From assembly GCA_016719165.1 (NCBI GenBank), contig JADKAJ010000004.1, positions 186,001-250,000 on the forward strand: a stretch of 64,000 bases of DNA. Direction: 5' to 3'. The stretch comes from Chitinophagaceae bacterium (lineage in GTDB: Bacteria; Bacteroidota; Bacteroidia; Chitinophagales; Chitinophagaceae). The position numbers and the translations under genes are program-made. This document shows, in pieces, positions 1 to 8,834 of the stretch (the first letter of the stretch is position 1; each line of letters opens with the position of its first letter). Under the pieces are notes generated by a model. The model was given only the letters and a program-made list of their open reading frames with translations, ran no database searches and had not been told where the DNA came from.

Positions 1-1
1 A

Positions 2-1216
2 GCCATTTTTGACAAAAATTTTGAATATAAGGATAGCCTTTTCTATGATATTACTTCCTGGACCATGCCATTGGCTTTCGGCCTGCCTTATAAAGAGATC
101 ACTACAGCACCTTTTGTAACGGGTGAAAAAGTGGATGCTTTAAGAATGTCAAAACAGGCTGTAGCAGGTGGCAAAACGGAGTATGCCTATCTTATACAAT
201 GGGATGAACTCTATGCACCCGCTGCATTATATGAATTATTGAATGCGGGTATCCTGGCAAAAGTGGCAACTAATCATTTTGAAATATTGGTAGACGGTGT
301 GGTAAAGAAGTTTAATTACGGAACCATCCTTGTACCGGTAAAACTACAGCAAGATAACAGTGAAACAGTGTTTGCAAAATTGAGTGCCCTAACAGAAAAA
401 TACCGGTTGAAAACAGTTGCTGTTCCTTCAGGCAATGTAAATAGCGGGAGCGACCTGGGCAGCAGCAAATTTGTTACCATTACAAAACCTTCCATTGCCA
501 TGATCACCGGTCCCGGTGTAAATGCACTCGATGCCGGCGAGGTATGGCATTTGCTGGATCAGCGGATGAATATGCCCGCCACACACCTGGAGCCTTCCAT
601 TTTCAACCGGGTTGATCTTAGTAAGTATAATACACTGATCATGGTGGGAGGTAATTACAATGAGCTCAATAAAGAAAAACTGAAATCCTGGGTGCAGGGT
701 GGCGGTACATTAATACTGACTGAAGAAGCTGTAAGCTGGGCTGCACAGAATGGTATTGCCGATGTGAAATTCAAAAGAGCAAAGGCTGCAGTGGACAGTA
801 CACAAAAACTGACTTATGTTGACCGGGAGCAGGTAGAAGGATCACAACAGGTCAGGGGTGCCATCTTTGGAGCAGATGTTGATCTTACGCATCCATTGTC
901 ATACGGGTACACACAAAAGACAGTGAGCCTGTTCAAGGGGAATAAAGTATTTATGGAGAAAAGCAGGAATCCGTATGCTTCTCCATTTCATTATGGTAGC
1001 AAGCCATTGCAAAGCGGATGGGTAAGCAGGGAGAATGCAGATGTAATTAAAAATTCAGCCGCTGTAATTGTAAATACGGTGGGCAGTGGCCGTGTTATCA
1101 ATATTGCTGACAATCCCAACTTCCGGGCTTTCTGGCTGGGTGGCAGCAAATTGTTTATGAATGCCATATTTTTTGGAAGGATCATTGATGCGGCAAGTGG
1201 CCGGTCAGCAGAGTAG
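2..1216 (+). CDS. M14-type zinc carboxypeptidase, C-terminal part (5' end outside window)
   Basis: The frame is open from base 2 with no start, so the gene enters from the left; the first in-frame ATG at 65 is internal. The visible part is a C-terminal region of the kind found in large secreted M14 zinc carboxypeptidase-like proteins of Bacteroidota. A segment resembling a glutamine-amidotransferase-like fold spans about 540-780 (strand residues ITGPGV, then TLIMVGG and GGTLILTEEA). The zinc-binding HxxE...H motifs of M14 catalytic domains are not in the window, so the family call rests on the tail alone. It ends about 100 bp before ssb with no clear terminator. Moderate confidence. Confidence 0.6.
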   Translation, partial: AIFDKNFEYKDSLFYDITSWTMPLAFGLPYKEITTAPFVTGEKVDALRMSKQAVAGGKTEYAYLIQWDELYAPAALYELLNAGILAKVATNHFEILVDGVVKKFNYGTILVPVKLQQDNSETVFAKLSALTEKYRLKTVAVPSGNVNSGSDLGSSKFVTITKPSIAMITGPGVNALDAGEVWHLLDQRMNMPATHLEPSIFNRVDLSKYNTLIMVGGNYNELNKEKLKSWVQGGGTLILTEEAVSWAAQNGIADVKFKRAKAAVDSTQKLTYVDREQVEGSQQVRGAIFGADVDLTHPLSYGYTQKTVSLFKGNKVFMEKSRNPYASPFHYGSKPLQSGWVSRENADVIKNSAAVIVNTVGSGRVINIADNPNFRAFWLGGSKLFMNAIFFGRIIDAASGRSAE

Positions 1217-1322
1217 AATTTATTCACATTTTTTGATTGGTCCGGGTGATGTTATTTTCCGATGTTAATTAATCTTATTTTAGCTCCCTTAATTAATTAC
1301 GTCACTTTAAAAATTGAGCACT

Positions 1323-1754
1323 ATGATTAAAATGCAAGTTATCGGACGCCTTGGTAAAGATTGTGTGGTGAACACAGTCAATGGAAAAAATGTTATTAAT
1401 TTTTCTGTTGCCCACTCAGAAAAATACAAGGACAGCCAGGGTTCTTTACAGGAAAAAACAGTGTGGGTGGATTGTGCGTACTGGACAGACCGGACAGCAG
1501 TGGCCCAGTATCTTACAAAAGGTACCCAGGTTTATGCAGAAGGTCAGCCGGAAGCAAGGTCTTTCCAGCGCAATGACGGCACCCCGGGTTCTTCGCTTTC
1601 ACTTCGGGTAAGGGAAGTACAATTATTGGGAGGAAAAGCAGACAGCAGTGGTGGCCCGTCATCTTACCAGCCTAACACTTCATCAGTATCTTCCGGCAGC
1701 CCCGTTACTTCGCCCAGTGATATTACTGAACCGGTGGATGATCTTCCATTCTAA
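1323..1754 (+). CDS. ssb: Single-stranded DNA-binding protein
   Basis: This is a 143-residue SSB. The N-terminal OB fold (about residues 1-105) begins MIKMQVIGRLGKD, as expected for the family. A Gly/Ser/Pro-rich linker leads to the acidic tip DDLPF, the conserved tail that docks replication and repair partners. SSB coats single-stranded DNA during replication, recombination and repair. I chose the ATG at 1323; a TTG at 1314 would add three residues that the family does not have. It seems to be a single-gene unit. The family assignment is secure; whether this is the main or a secondary copy cannot be told from the window. Confidence 0.93.
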   Translation: MIKMQVIGRLGKDCVVNTVNGKNVINFSVAHSEKYKDSQGSLQEKTVWVDCAYWTDRTAVAQYLTKGTQVYAEGQPEARSFQRNDGTPGSSLSLRVREVQLLGGKADSSGGPSSYQPNTSSVSSGSPVTSPSDITEPVDDLPF

Positions 1755-1777
1755 AAGTATTCAACAGCTACTTTATA

Positions 1778-1888
1778 AGAGGCTGACTCAAAGCCCCAAT
1801 CATTGTCATATTGAGCAAAGCCGAAATAGGGCAATGATTGGGAAACAAATTTGTTCGCATTTCGATAAACTCAATGTGACAAATTTGT
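1778..1888. repeat. Intergenic palindromic (REP/MITE-like) element A
   Basis: Nested inverted repeats fill the gap between ssb and the FAD oxidoreductase. An exact 11-bp pair lies at 1795-1805 / 1832-1842 (CCCAATCATTG and its complement). A near-exact pair lies at 1805-1815 / 1870-1880 (GTCATATTGAG against CTCAATGTGAC). The left edge AAGAGGCTGACTCAAA resembles the edge of the element near 25613. Similar short palindromic elements are common between genes in this phylum. No coding content was seen. Confidence 0.55.
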
Positions 1889-1943
1889 TTTTTTTTGCGT
1901 CACCCTCTTTTATTTTCTTACCTGATTCCTGTATCTTGACAAT

Positions 1944-3875
1944 ATGAAGCAGACCGCATTCAGTATTATTTTTCTTATTCCAGTTTTTGCTTTTGCCCAA
2001 CGCCAGGTGAAAACAACAAGCACGGAGGTATTGGTGATCGGAGGTGGTGTGGGCGGAACAGCAGCGGCTATTCAATCTGCAAGATCAGGAGCGAAAACGA
2101 TATTGGTAGAACCTACAAACATGCTGGGGGGAATGCTGACGGCTGCAGGAGTAAGTTGCACCGATGGAAATGACCAGTTACCCAGTGGCATGTGGGAAGA
2201 ATTGAGGCAGGCTTTGTATCAGCATTATGGAAGAAAAAGACTGAACACAGGCTGGGTAAGCAATACCAACTTTGAACCCAAAGTGGGCGACAGTATTTTC
2301 AAAGCATGGGCAGTGAAAGAAAAAAATCTGAAAGTTTATTTCGGTTACGAATTTGAATCGGTACAAAAAACCGGAAACAAAGTAACCGGGGCCACACTGC
2401 GTAATAAGGATAATACAGCAGCTCTGAAGATAAAAGCCAGTGTGGTGATTGATGGAACAGAACTGGGTGATGTGTTTGCACAAGCCGGTGCAGCTTATGA
2501 TTTGGGTATGGATGACCCTGCAGTGAGTGGGGAGAAAGAAGCAAGAGAAAAAAATGATATCATACAGGACCTCACCTGGGCGGCAGTATTAAAAGATTAT
2601 GGTCCCGGTGCTGATAAAACCATTGCAAAGCCAGAGGGGTATGACGCCAAAAAATTTTATTGTACTTGTACCGATGCACCTTGCAATGACAAGCCTTGGA
2701 ATGGGGATAAGCTAAAAATGCTGAATTATGGTAAGTTGCCGAGAAGTCCCGGAGCGAAACAGGATAAGTATATGCTAAACTGGCCACCGTTTGGCAATGA
2801 TATTTATTTGAATGTAGTGGAAGAAAAGCCGGAGGTCAGAAGTAGGAAGTATGACAGCGCAAAACAGCATACGCTGGGCTTTATTTACTTTATGCAAACA
2901 AAACTGGGAATGAAAAATATCGGACTGGCTGATGATGAACTGGATGGCGGCATGGCCTTGATCCCGTATAACCGGGAAGGGCGAAGAGTGAGAGGATTGG
3001 TGCGGATGAATATCAATCATATTAAAAATCCGTATGATCATACATTATACAGAACAGGAATATCAGTTGGTGACTATCCCGTAGATCATCACCATGCAAG
3101 ATATCCCGGTAAAGTGCCGGAAATAGAATTTCCGCCAATACCAGCGTATAGTATTCCAATGGGAGTATTGATACCGGAAAACATTGATGGGCTGATCGTT
3201 TGCGAGAAAGGAATTTCAGTCACCAATATTGTAAATGGAACGACGAGGTTACAGCCGGTGGTGTTATTGACCGGGCAGGCGGCAGGAGTGCTGGCGGCAA
3301 AGGCTGTTCTACGACATCATAAAGATAAAACCGGGATAAGAAGAGTTACAGTAAGAGCTGTTCAGGATGGATTGCTAAAGGCAAAAGCTTACCTGCTTCC
3401 ATTTACAGATGTAAAACCAGGTCATCCTTACTGGGAGCAACTGCAAAAGATAGGTGTTACTGGAATCTTAAGGGGTACGGGCAAGCCTGAAGGTTGGGCA
3501 AACAAGATGTTCTTTTACCCCGATAGCACTATTATCATCAGAGAATTAGAGGCAAATATCAAAGACTATCTGCCGGCTTATGAAGCAGTGCATGCAGCTT
3601 CATTGATCGGGGATTCATTATTGACGATTTCCACTGCATTCCACATACTGGAACGGCTCCATAGAATTATCAACCGCAGTTATGCAAAATATCCCTCTGT
3701 TATTGGTGATATTTTCAATACCGGCGATTTTAATACAATCTGGAATAATATCGGGTTGAAAGAATATCAACCGAACCGGCTGATAAAAAGATATGAACTG
3801 GCTGCACTGCTTGATTCTTTACTGGATCCTTTTTCAATCGGGGGCAAGCTAATTACAATAACAGGTAAATTATAA
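1944..3875 (+). CDS. Secreted FAD-dependent oxidoreductase
   Basis: A 643-residue protein with a signal peptide (residues 1-18, cut before QRQV) followed by a dinucleotide-binding motif GGGVGG at residues 33-38 and a glutamate-ended strand (ILVEP). This fits the FAD_oxidored family (PF12831), often annotated in Bacteroidota as FAD-dependent oxidoreductase or xanthan lyase-like. A second FAD contact is likely in the NIVNGTTRLQPVVLLTGQAAG region. The C-terminal ~180 residues look like an added helical domain. The gene leads a run of four genes (3 bp to the next) that looks like an exported carbohydrate-oxidation set. The substrate is unknown. The ATG sits 4 bp behind a TATCTTGA sequence resembling a -7 box. 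Confidence 0.8.
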   Translation: MKQTAFSIIFLIPVFAFAQRQVKTTSTEVLVIGGGVGGTAAAIQSARSGAKTILVEPTNMLGGMLTAAGVSCTDGNDQLPSGMWEELRQALYQHYGRKRLNTGWVSNTNFEPKVGDSIFKAWAVKEKNLKVYFGYEFESVQKTGNKVTGATLRNKDNTAALKIKASVVIDGTELGDVFAQAGAAYDLGMDDPAVSGEKEAREKNDIIQDLTWAAVLKDYGPGADKTIAKPEGYDAKKFYCTCTDAPCNDKPWNGDKLKMLNYGKLPRSPGAKQDKYMLNWPPFGNDIYLNVVEEKPEVRSRKYDSAKQHTLGFIYFMQTKLGMKNIGLADDELDGGMALIPYNREGRRVRGLVRMNINHIKNPYDHTLYRTGISVGDYPVDHHHARYPGKVPEIEFPPIPAYSIPMGVLIPENIDGLIVCEKGISVTNIVNGTTRLQPVVLLTGQAAGVLAAKAVLRHHKDKTGIRRVTVRAVQDGLLKAKAYLLPFTDVKPGHPYWEQLQKIGVTGILRGTGKPEGWANKMFFYPDSTIIIRELEANIKDYLPAYEAVHAASLIGDSLLTISTAFHILERLHRIINRSYAKYPSVIGDIFNTGDFNTIWNNIGLKEYQPNRLIKRYELAALLDSLLDPFSIGGKLITITGKL

Positions 3876-3877
3876 CG

Positions 3878-4711
3878 ATGAAAAAATATTTTATTGGGGT
3901 TTTGTTTTTATTGGTACATCACTATGTGTTTTCGCAATACGGAAATAAAAACAACTGGAAACTTTCTATACAGACCTGGACTTTTCATAAGTATTCCTTT
4001 TTGCAATCTGTGGAGAAAGCGGACAGCCTTGGCGTGAAATTCCTGGAAGTGTATCCCGGTCAGAAAGTGGGTGGTGATATACAAGGTGCCTTTAGTTATA
4101 CCCTTGATAAAGATTCAAGAGATAAATTAAAACAGTTTTTGGAATACAGGGGTATTAAAGTAGTGGCTTTGGGAGTGATTGACAAAGACTATTACAACAA
4201 GGATAACCTGGAAAAATTCTTTGAGTTTGCCAAATATATGGGCATATCTTTTATCACAGCCGAACCTGAATGGCAGGACCTTGATGAATTCAACAGGCTG
4301 GCCGGAAAGTATAAAGTGAAAGTGGCTTTGCATTGTCACCCCAAACCATCCAGTCATTACTGGCATCCGGATTCTACGGTAGCAGCGATGAACGGCAGGC
4401 AACATATAGGTGCCTGGCCGGATATAGGTCATTGGGCAAGGAACGGAGTCAATATTCCAGATGCTATGAAAAAAGTGGAGGGAAGAATCTGGGGACTTCA
4501 CCTGAAGGATATCAAAGAGTTTAATAATACGGCGGCGGAAGATACTTTGTTGGGACAGGGTGTATGCGATATTCCTGCCGTGATGAAGGAACTCAAACGG
4601 CAAAAATTCAAAGGAGTGGTCTCTATTGAATATGAAGTAAATCCTGTTAAGAACATGAGTGAAATGCAACAGAATGTGTTGTATTATCTCGGGCAACTGG
4701 GTAAACTTTGA
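3878..4711 (+). CDS. Secreted sugar phosphate isomerase/epimerase-like TIM barrel
   Basis: A 277-residue protein with an N-terminal signal peptide (about residues 1-19, ending VFSQ) and a xylose-isomerase-like (AP_endonuc_2) TIM barrel. Metal-ligand type residues appear in the expected strands: EVYPG, TAEPEW, HCHPKP, GHWARNG, HLKDI and SIEYE. Members of this family isomerise or epimerise sugars with a divalent metal. An exported version argues for action on a free or keto-sugar in the periplasm. It begins 2 bp after the stop of the FAD oxidoreductase and is followed by the Gfo/Idh/MocA enzyme, so the genes are probably co-transcribed. The exact reaction is not deducible. Confidence 0.8.
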   Translation: MKKYFIGVLFLLVHHYVFSQYGNKNNWKLSIQTWTFHKYSFLQSVEKADSLGVKFLEVYPGQKVGGDIQGAFSYTLDKDSRDKLKQFLEYRGIKVVALGVIDKDYYNKDNLEKFFEFAKYMGISFITAEPEWQDLDEFNRLAGKYKVKVALHCHPKPSSHYWHPDSTVAAMNGRQHIGAWPDIGHWARNGVNIPDAMKKVEGRIWGLHLKDIKEFNNTAAEDTLLGQGVCDIPAVMKELKRQKFKGVVSIEYEVNPVKNMSEMQQNVLYYLGQLGKL

Positions 4712-4746
4712 AATAGGTAGTTCTGCAAAAGAAATTAATAAACGCC

Positions 4747-6141
4747 ATGTCGTCCAGAAGAAAATTTTTAAAACAACTTGGAGCCGTTTCATTTATGGCT
4801 CCGGTGTATTCTTATGCCACTATCAGCGAAGAAGAACTGGAGAAGCGAATCATTCCGTATGAAAGAAAGTATTCTTCGTTTGATGATATCAATGTAGGGA
4901 TCATTGGGTTTGGAATTATGGGTAGTCGCAATGCTAAAACCATACTCCAGGTACCGGGAGTAAAACTAAAAGCTGTTTGTGATCTCTATAAAGGCCGGCT
5001 GGAAAGAGCGAAAGAGTTATATGGAACTGATTTGTTTGTTACACAGTCATACCAGGAAGTATTGAACCGAAGTGATATTGATGCGGTCATCGTTTGCACC
5101 AGTGATCAGTGGCATGATAAGATTTCTATTGATGCCATGCGGAAACGAAAAGCCGTGTATTGTGAAAAGCCGGTGGTGCACCAGCTCAACCAGGGTTGGG
5201 AACTGATCAATGTGCAACAGCAAACAGGAGTGGTGTTGCAGGTAGGCAGTCAGCGGGTAAGCAGTATTGCGTATGCAGAAGCAAAACGACATTATAAAGC
5301 CGGGGAAATTGGCCAGTTGAATTGTATTGAAGCCTCTTTTGACAGGCATACAGCATTAGGTGCCTGGCAATATACTATGCCATTGGATGCCTCAATGGAT
5401 ACTATTGCCTGGAAAAAATATTTGAAAGCTGATCCCAATACTCCGTTTGATGCCAAACGATTTTTCTGGTGGCGCAACTATAAAGAATACGGAACCGGGG
5501 TGGCAGGCGACCTGTTTGTTCATTTATTATCCGGCATTCATTTCCTCACCGATTCAAAAGGTCCGTCGAGAATATTTGCCACCGGTGATCTGAGTTACTG
5601 GAAAGATGGCCGCAATGTACCTGATGTGATGACGGGTGTGATGGAATACAAAGCCACTACCGAACATCCGGCTTTCCAGGTATTGCTGAAAGTAAATCTT
5701 GCCAGCGGCGCAGAAAAGGTTGAAAGTGGCAAAGTAAAATTTTATGGTACGGAAGGTGTCATTGATTTTGGCTGGAATGATTTTACTATTTACCGGAATA
5801 AATTTTCAACGCATCCGAATATTGGTGGTTGGGATGCACTAGATACTTATCCTGAGGTCATGCAAAAGGAGATCATGAAGATGTATAAACAAAAGTATCC
5901 GGAAGCTGCCAGGTTGCAGGTGGATGCTTCTCCCATTAAGTTTATGGCGCCTGATGGGTATGATGACCGGTTGGATCATCTCATCAATTTCTTTGAATCG
6001 GTAAGAAACAGTAAACCCGTTGTGGAAGATGCCGCATTCGGTTTCCGTGCCGCCGCTCCCTGTTTGGCTTGCAATGAAAGTTATTTTCAGAAGAAAGTAA
6101 TTAACTGGGATCCGGTTAAGATGAAGTTAGTGTCACCCTGA
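4747..6141 (+). CDS. Tat-exported Gfo/Idh/MocA family oxidoreductase
   Basis: A 464-residue NAD(P)-dependent oxidoreductase. The N-terminus carries a twin-arginine signal (SRRKFLKQLG, residues 3-12), which implies folded, cofactor-loaded export. The Rossmann motif GFGIMG lies near residue 57 and the family hallmark CEKPV at residues 139-143. The C-terminal half is the usual alpha/beta substrate domain. Secreted members oxidise glycosides or sugars, sometimes to 3-keto forms. It is the third gene of the carbohydrate redox run. Its stop codon lies inside the palindromic repeat that begins near 6132, so the last residues (VSP) derive from repeat sequence. Confidence 0.86.
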   Translation: MSSRRKFLKQLGAVSFMAPVYSYATISEEELEKRIIPYERKYSSFDDINVGIIGFGIMGSRNAKTILQVPGVKLKAVCDLYKGRLERAKELYGTDLFVTQSYQEVLNRSDIDAVIVCTSDQWHDKISIDAMRKRKAVYCEKPVVHQLNQGWELINVQQQTGVVLQVGSQRVSSIAYAEAKRHYKAGEIGQLNCIEASFDRHTALGAWQYTMPLDASMDTIAWKKYLKADPNTPFDAKRFFWWRNYKEYGTGVAGDLFVHLLSGIHFLTDSKGPSRIFATGDLSYWKDGRNVPDVMTGVMEYKATTEHPAFQVLLKVNLASGAEKVESGKVKFYGTEGVIDFGWNDFTIYRNKFSTHPNIGGWDALDTYPEVMQKEIMKMYKQKYPEAARLQVDASPIKFMAPDGYDDRLDHLINFFESVRNSKPVVEDAAFGFRAAAPCLACNESYFQKKVINWDPVKMKLVSP

Positions 6142-6214
6142 GTACGGAGTTAGACGAAGTATCGAAGGGTGATTGATAGATAGCCTGTCAGGCTTCGACA
6201 AGCTCAGCCTGACA
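6132..6214. repeat. Double palindromic REP-like element B
   Basis: Two adjacent hairpins. The first, about 6132-6172, has CACCCT at its left end and AGGGTG at its right end around a CGAAGTATCGA core. The second, 6186-6214, has exact arms TGTCAGGC / GCCTGACA around TTCGACAAGCTCA. Both resemble extragenic palindromes widely scattered in Bacteroidota genomes. The first overlaps the stop codon of the upstream gene (TGA 6139-6141). Confidence 0.6.
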
Positions 6215-6217
6215 ACC

Positions 6218-6225
6218 TATCTTTG
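6218..6225 (+). promoter_or_regulatory. -7 box TATCTTTG directly before a start codon
   Basis: The sequence matches the Bacteroidota TAnnTTTG -7 consensus exactly and is followed by only CCAC before ATG 6230. Transcription would start at or next to the start codon, so the mRNA is probably leaderless (inference). Confidence 0.6.
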
Positions 6226-6229
6226 CCAC

Positions 6230-7312
6230 ATGCCAGATCAACTATTTTCCTACCAGCAACTTTTCGATTTTACCAATTCAGTTTTTCAAAAGATCGGTTG
6301 TTCACCAGAACATGCTCATACTGCAACAACAACTTTATTAGCCGCCGATCTTCGGGGGATCGATTCACATGGTATAGCCCGGTTGAGTGGTTATGTAAGA
6401 TTGTGGGAAGTAAAGAGAGTCAATGCTACTCCCGATATAAAAATTATTCATGAAACACCTTCTACTGCAGTAGTGGATGGAGACAGCGGATTGGGTTTAG
6501 TAGTAGCTCCGTTTGCCATGCAGATCGCTATTGAAAAAGCAAAGAAGGTGGGCACCGGTTGGGTAAGTGTGCAGAATAGCAACCATTTTGGAATTGCCGG
6601 TTATCATGCTATGATGGCTTTACAATATGATATGCTAGGAATTGCCATGACCAATGCCAGTCCCCTAGTGGCGCCTACTTTTTCTATTGACAAGATGCTG
6701 GGTACAAACCCTATTTGTGTGGCAGCACCTGCCGGTAAGGAACCAGCTTTTGTTGCCGACCTGGCTACTACTACTGCAGCAAACGGTAAGCTGGAAATAT
6801 TGCAACGAAAAAATCTGGAAACTCCAACCGGCTGGGTACAGGATAAAGAGGGCAATGAATCACATGATCCGCATATTTTAAAAAAAGGCGGTGCCTTATT
6901 ACCATTGGGAGGCGACAGGGAACATGGTTCCCATAAAGGGTATGCACTCGGTGCAATTGTTGATATTTTTTCAGCATTACTCAGTGGCGCCAACTATGCG
7001 CCCTGGGTACCGCCATTCCCGGCGTATGTACCAATGCCAGCACAGCAACCCGGAAAAGGGATCGGGCATTTTTTAGGGGCCATGCGGATTGATGCTTTTC
7101 GCCCGGCAGATGAGTTTAAAAAAGATATGGACCATTGGATACAGGGTTTTCGTTCCTGCAAAACAATTCCTGGTGAAGAGAAGGTTTTGGTACCCGGTGA
7201 CCCGGAAAGAGAGTATGAAGCAATAAGAAGCAGGGATGGTATTCCATTACTAACGCCTGTTGTGGATGACCTGCAATCGTTGGCGGAAAAATTTGGACTG
7301 CCTGTCCTTTAA
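6230..7312 (+). CDS. Ldh_2-type (malate/L-lactate/ureidoglycolate) dehydrogenase
   Basis: A 360-residue member of the type-2 malate/L-lactate dehydrogenase family (Ldh_2, PF02615), NAD(P)-dependent 2-hydroxyacid dehydrogenases with a fold unrelated to classical MDH/LDH. Family landmarks are RGIDSHGIARL near residue 45, the QNSNHFGIAGYHA segment with the catalytic-type His, and the GSHKGYALG motif. I start it at ATG 6230, not at the TTG 6173, because the latter would translate repeat element B and a -7 box lies right before 6230. It has no signal peptide, so it probably finishes, in the cytoplasm, a pathway begun by the exported enzymes upstream. The substrate is uncertain. Confidence 0.85.
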   Translation: MPDQLFSYQQLFDFTNSVFQKIGCSPEHAHTATTTLLAADLRGIDSHGIARLSGYVRLWEVKRVNATPDIKIIHETPSTAVVDGDSGLGLVVAPFAMQIAIEKAKKVGTGWVSVQNSNHFGIAGYHAMMALQYDMLGIAMTNASPLVAPTFSIDKMLGTNPICVAAPAGKEPAFVADLATTTAANGKLEILQRKNLETPTGWVQDKEGNESHDPHILKKGGALLPLGGDREHGSHKGYALGAIVDIFSALLSGANYAPWVPPFPAYVPMPAQQPGKGIGHFLGAMRIDAFRPADEFKKDMDHWIQGFRSCKTIPGEEKVLVPGDPEREYEAIRSRDGIPLLTPVVDDLQSLAEKFGLPVL

Positions 7313-7338
7313 TCTAATAATACTTTGCTGCCGAATCT

Positions 7339-7346
7339 TATCTTTG
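7339..7346 (+). promoter_or_regulatory. -7 promoter box for aspartate kinase
   Basis: TATCTTTG is an exact TAnnTTTG match, giving a leader of about 55 nt to ATG 7406. The leader contains a small hairpin (GCCTT...AAGGC, 7349-7365) and a purine run (GGAGGGGGGA, 7391-7400) 5 bases before the start. It is too short to hold a lysine riboswitch. Confidence 0.6.
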
Positions 7347-7405
7347 CGGCCTTGCTTGCTAAGGCTGTTAATTAATCAATTAAAATCTCGGGAGGGGGGA
7401 CAAAC

Positions 7406-8728
7406 ATGAAAGTAATGAAGTTTGGAGGTACCAGTGTGGGCAAACCGGAAAGAATGCATCACATAGCAGGACTGGTTACAAAAGAGACAGAGCCGGTTAT
7501 TGTAGTACTGTCTGCTTTGTCTGGAACTACCAATGCATTGGTAGAAATTGGTGAGCATATTTCTAAAGGCGATCGGGGCGGTGCAAAACAGTGCATCGAT
7601 AAACTGGAAGCGCATTACCAGGCGTTCATTACAGAACTGGTGAAGAAAGAAGAGTCACTGGCAAAAGCGAAAGCGATCATCGCAGAGCATTTTGAATTCC
7701 TGAATATTATCCTGAAAATATCTTTCAGTGAAGCGTTGAGTAAAGATATTTTAGCACAGGGTGAATTATTGTCCACTAAACTTTTCTGTGTATACCTCGA
7801 AGAGCAGGGCATCAGCCATTTGTTGCTGCCAGCACTGGAATTTATGACGATTGATAGTTATGATGAACCACAGATAGGAAGTATTAAAGTAAAACTGACT
7901 CAATTAGTACAGCAGCATAAAGACAAAAAGATATTTGTTACACAAGGCTATATCTGCCGCAATGCAAGAGGTGAGGTGGATAACCTGAAACGGGGAGGCA
8001 GTGATTATTCTGCATCATTGATCGCCGCTGCTATCAATGCCTCTGTTTGTGAGATATGGACAGATATAGACGGTATGCACAATAATGATCCGAGGGTCGT
8101 AAAGAAAACCGTACCTGTGGAACAGATGAGTTTTGATGAGGCAGCAGAGCTGGCTTATTTCGGGGCGAAGATCCTGCACCCGGCTTCTATCTGGCCTGCA
8201 CAGACCTATAAAATTCCCGTAAGATTGCTGAATACCATGCAGCCTGAAGCAAAAGGCACTTTGATCACAGAGGAAGCAGGAAGTGTGGGAGTTAAGGCAG
8301 TAGCCGCGAAGGATAATATTATTGCTATCCGAATCAAAAGCAGCCGCATGTTACTGGCTTATGGTTTTTTAAGAAAGATATTTGAAGTATTTGAGAAATA
8401 CCGGACACCAATTGATATGATCACTACATCAGAAGTGGCTGTATCATTGACAATTGACAATGACACAAACCTGAAGTCAATACTAAAAGAACTGGAGCCT
8501 TTTGGAACGGTGGAATTAGATAAGAACCAAACTATTATTTCAGTGGTTGGTAATGAGATCGCACAAACTGAGGATATGGTGAAGAAACTGTTTGGCTCTA
8601 TCATGAACATTCCTGTTCGTATGGTCAGCTATGGTGGCAGCCCTCATAATATTTCCTTATTGATAGCCGCTGAATACAAAACACAAATATTGCAACAGCT
8701 GAACAAAGGCATGTTTGGATTAGAGTAA
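7406..8728 (+). CDS. lysC: Aspartate kinase
   Basis: A 440-residue monofunctional aspartokinase. It phosphorylates L-aspartate, the first step to lysine, threonine, methionine and diaminopimelate. The kinase core begins KFGGTSVG (residues 5-12); LKRGGSDYSA and the EIWTDIDG motif mark the nucleotide and aspartate sites. Two ACT regulatory domains occupy the region after about residue 300 (VAAKDNIIAIRI, then NQTIISVVGNEI), so feedback inhibition by an end-product amino acid is likely. It is not fused to homoserine dehydrogenase. A T-rich hairpin at 8771-8793 probably ends the transcript. The gene symbol is by function. Confidence 0.93.
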   Translation: MKVMKFGGTSVGKPERMHHIAGLVTKETEPVIVVLSALSGTTNALVEIGEHISKGDRGGAKQCIDKLEAHYQAFITELVKKEESLAKAKAIIAEHFEFLNIILKISFSEALSKDILAQGELLSTKLFCVYLEEQGISHLLLPALEFMTIDSYDEPQIGSIKVKLTQLVQQHKDKKIFVTQGYICRNARGEVDNLKRGGSDYSASLIAAAINASVCEIWTDIDGMHNNDPRVVKKTVPVEQMSFDEAAELAYFGAKILHPASIWPAQTYKIPVRLLNTMQPEAKGTLITEEAGSVGVKAVAAKDNIIAIRIKSSRMLLAYGFLRKIFEVFEKYRTPIDMITTSEVAVSLTIDNDTNLKSILKELEPFGTVELDKNQTIISVVGNEIAQTEDMVKKLFGSIMNIPVRMVSYGGSPHNISLLIAAEYKTQILQQLNKGMFGLE

Positions 8729-8770
8729 CATTCACATAAGTTGCCCGGATTGGGATGGTATAAGTCTGTT

Positions 8771-8793
8771 AAAGTGACTTATTTCACTTTTTT
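8771..8793 (+). terminator. Rho-independent terminator after aspartate kinase
   Basis: Stem AAAGTGA / TCACTTT around a short loop, continued by T residues. The stem is weak in GC, so moderate confidence. Confidence 0.5.
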
Positions 8794-8834
8794 CCTGACT
8801 GACTAATGTTAATTTTAGTCATTCAAGAATAAAT

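Noticed and set aside
4127..4792. 221-codon minus-strand frame
   Set aside because: It is antisense to the sugar isomerase gene and the start of the Gfo/Idh gene, with no recognisable family.
7347..7405. Lysine riboswitch in front of aspartate kinase
   Set aside because: The leader from the -7 box is about 55 nt and has only one small hairpin, too short for the L-box fold.
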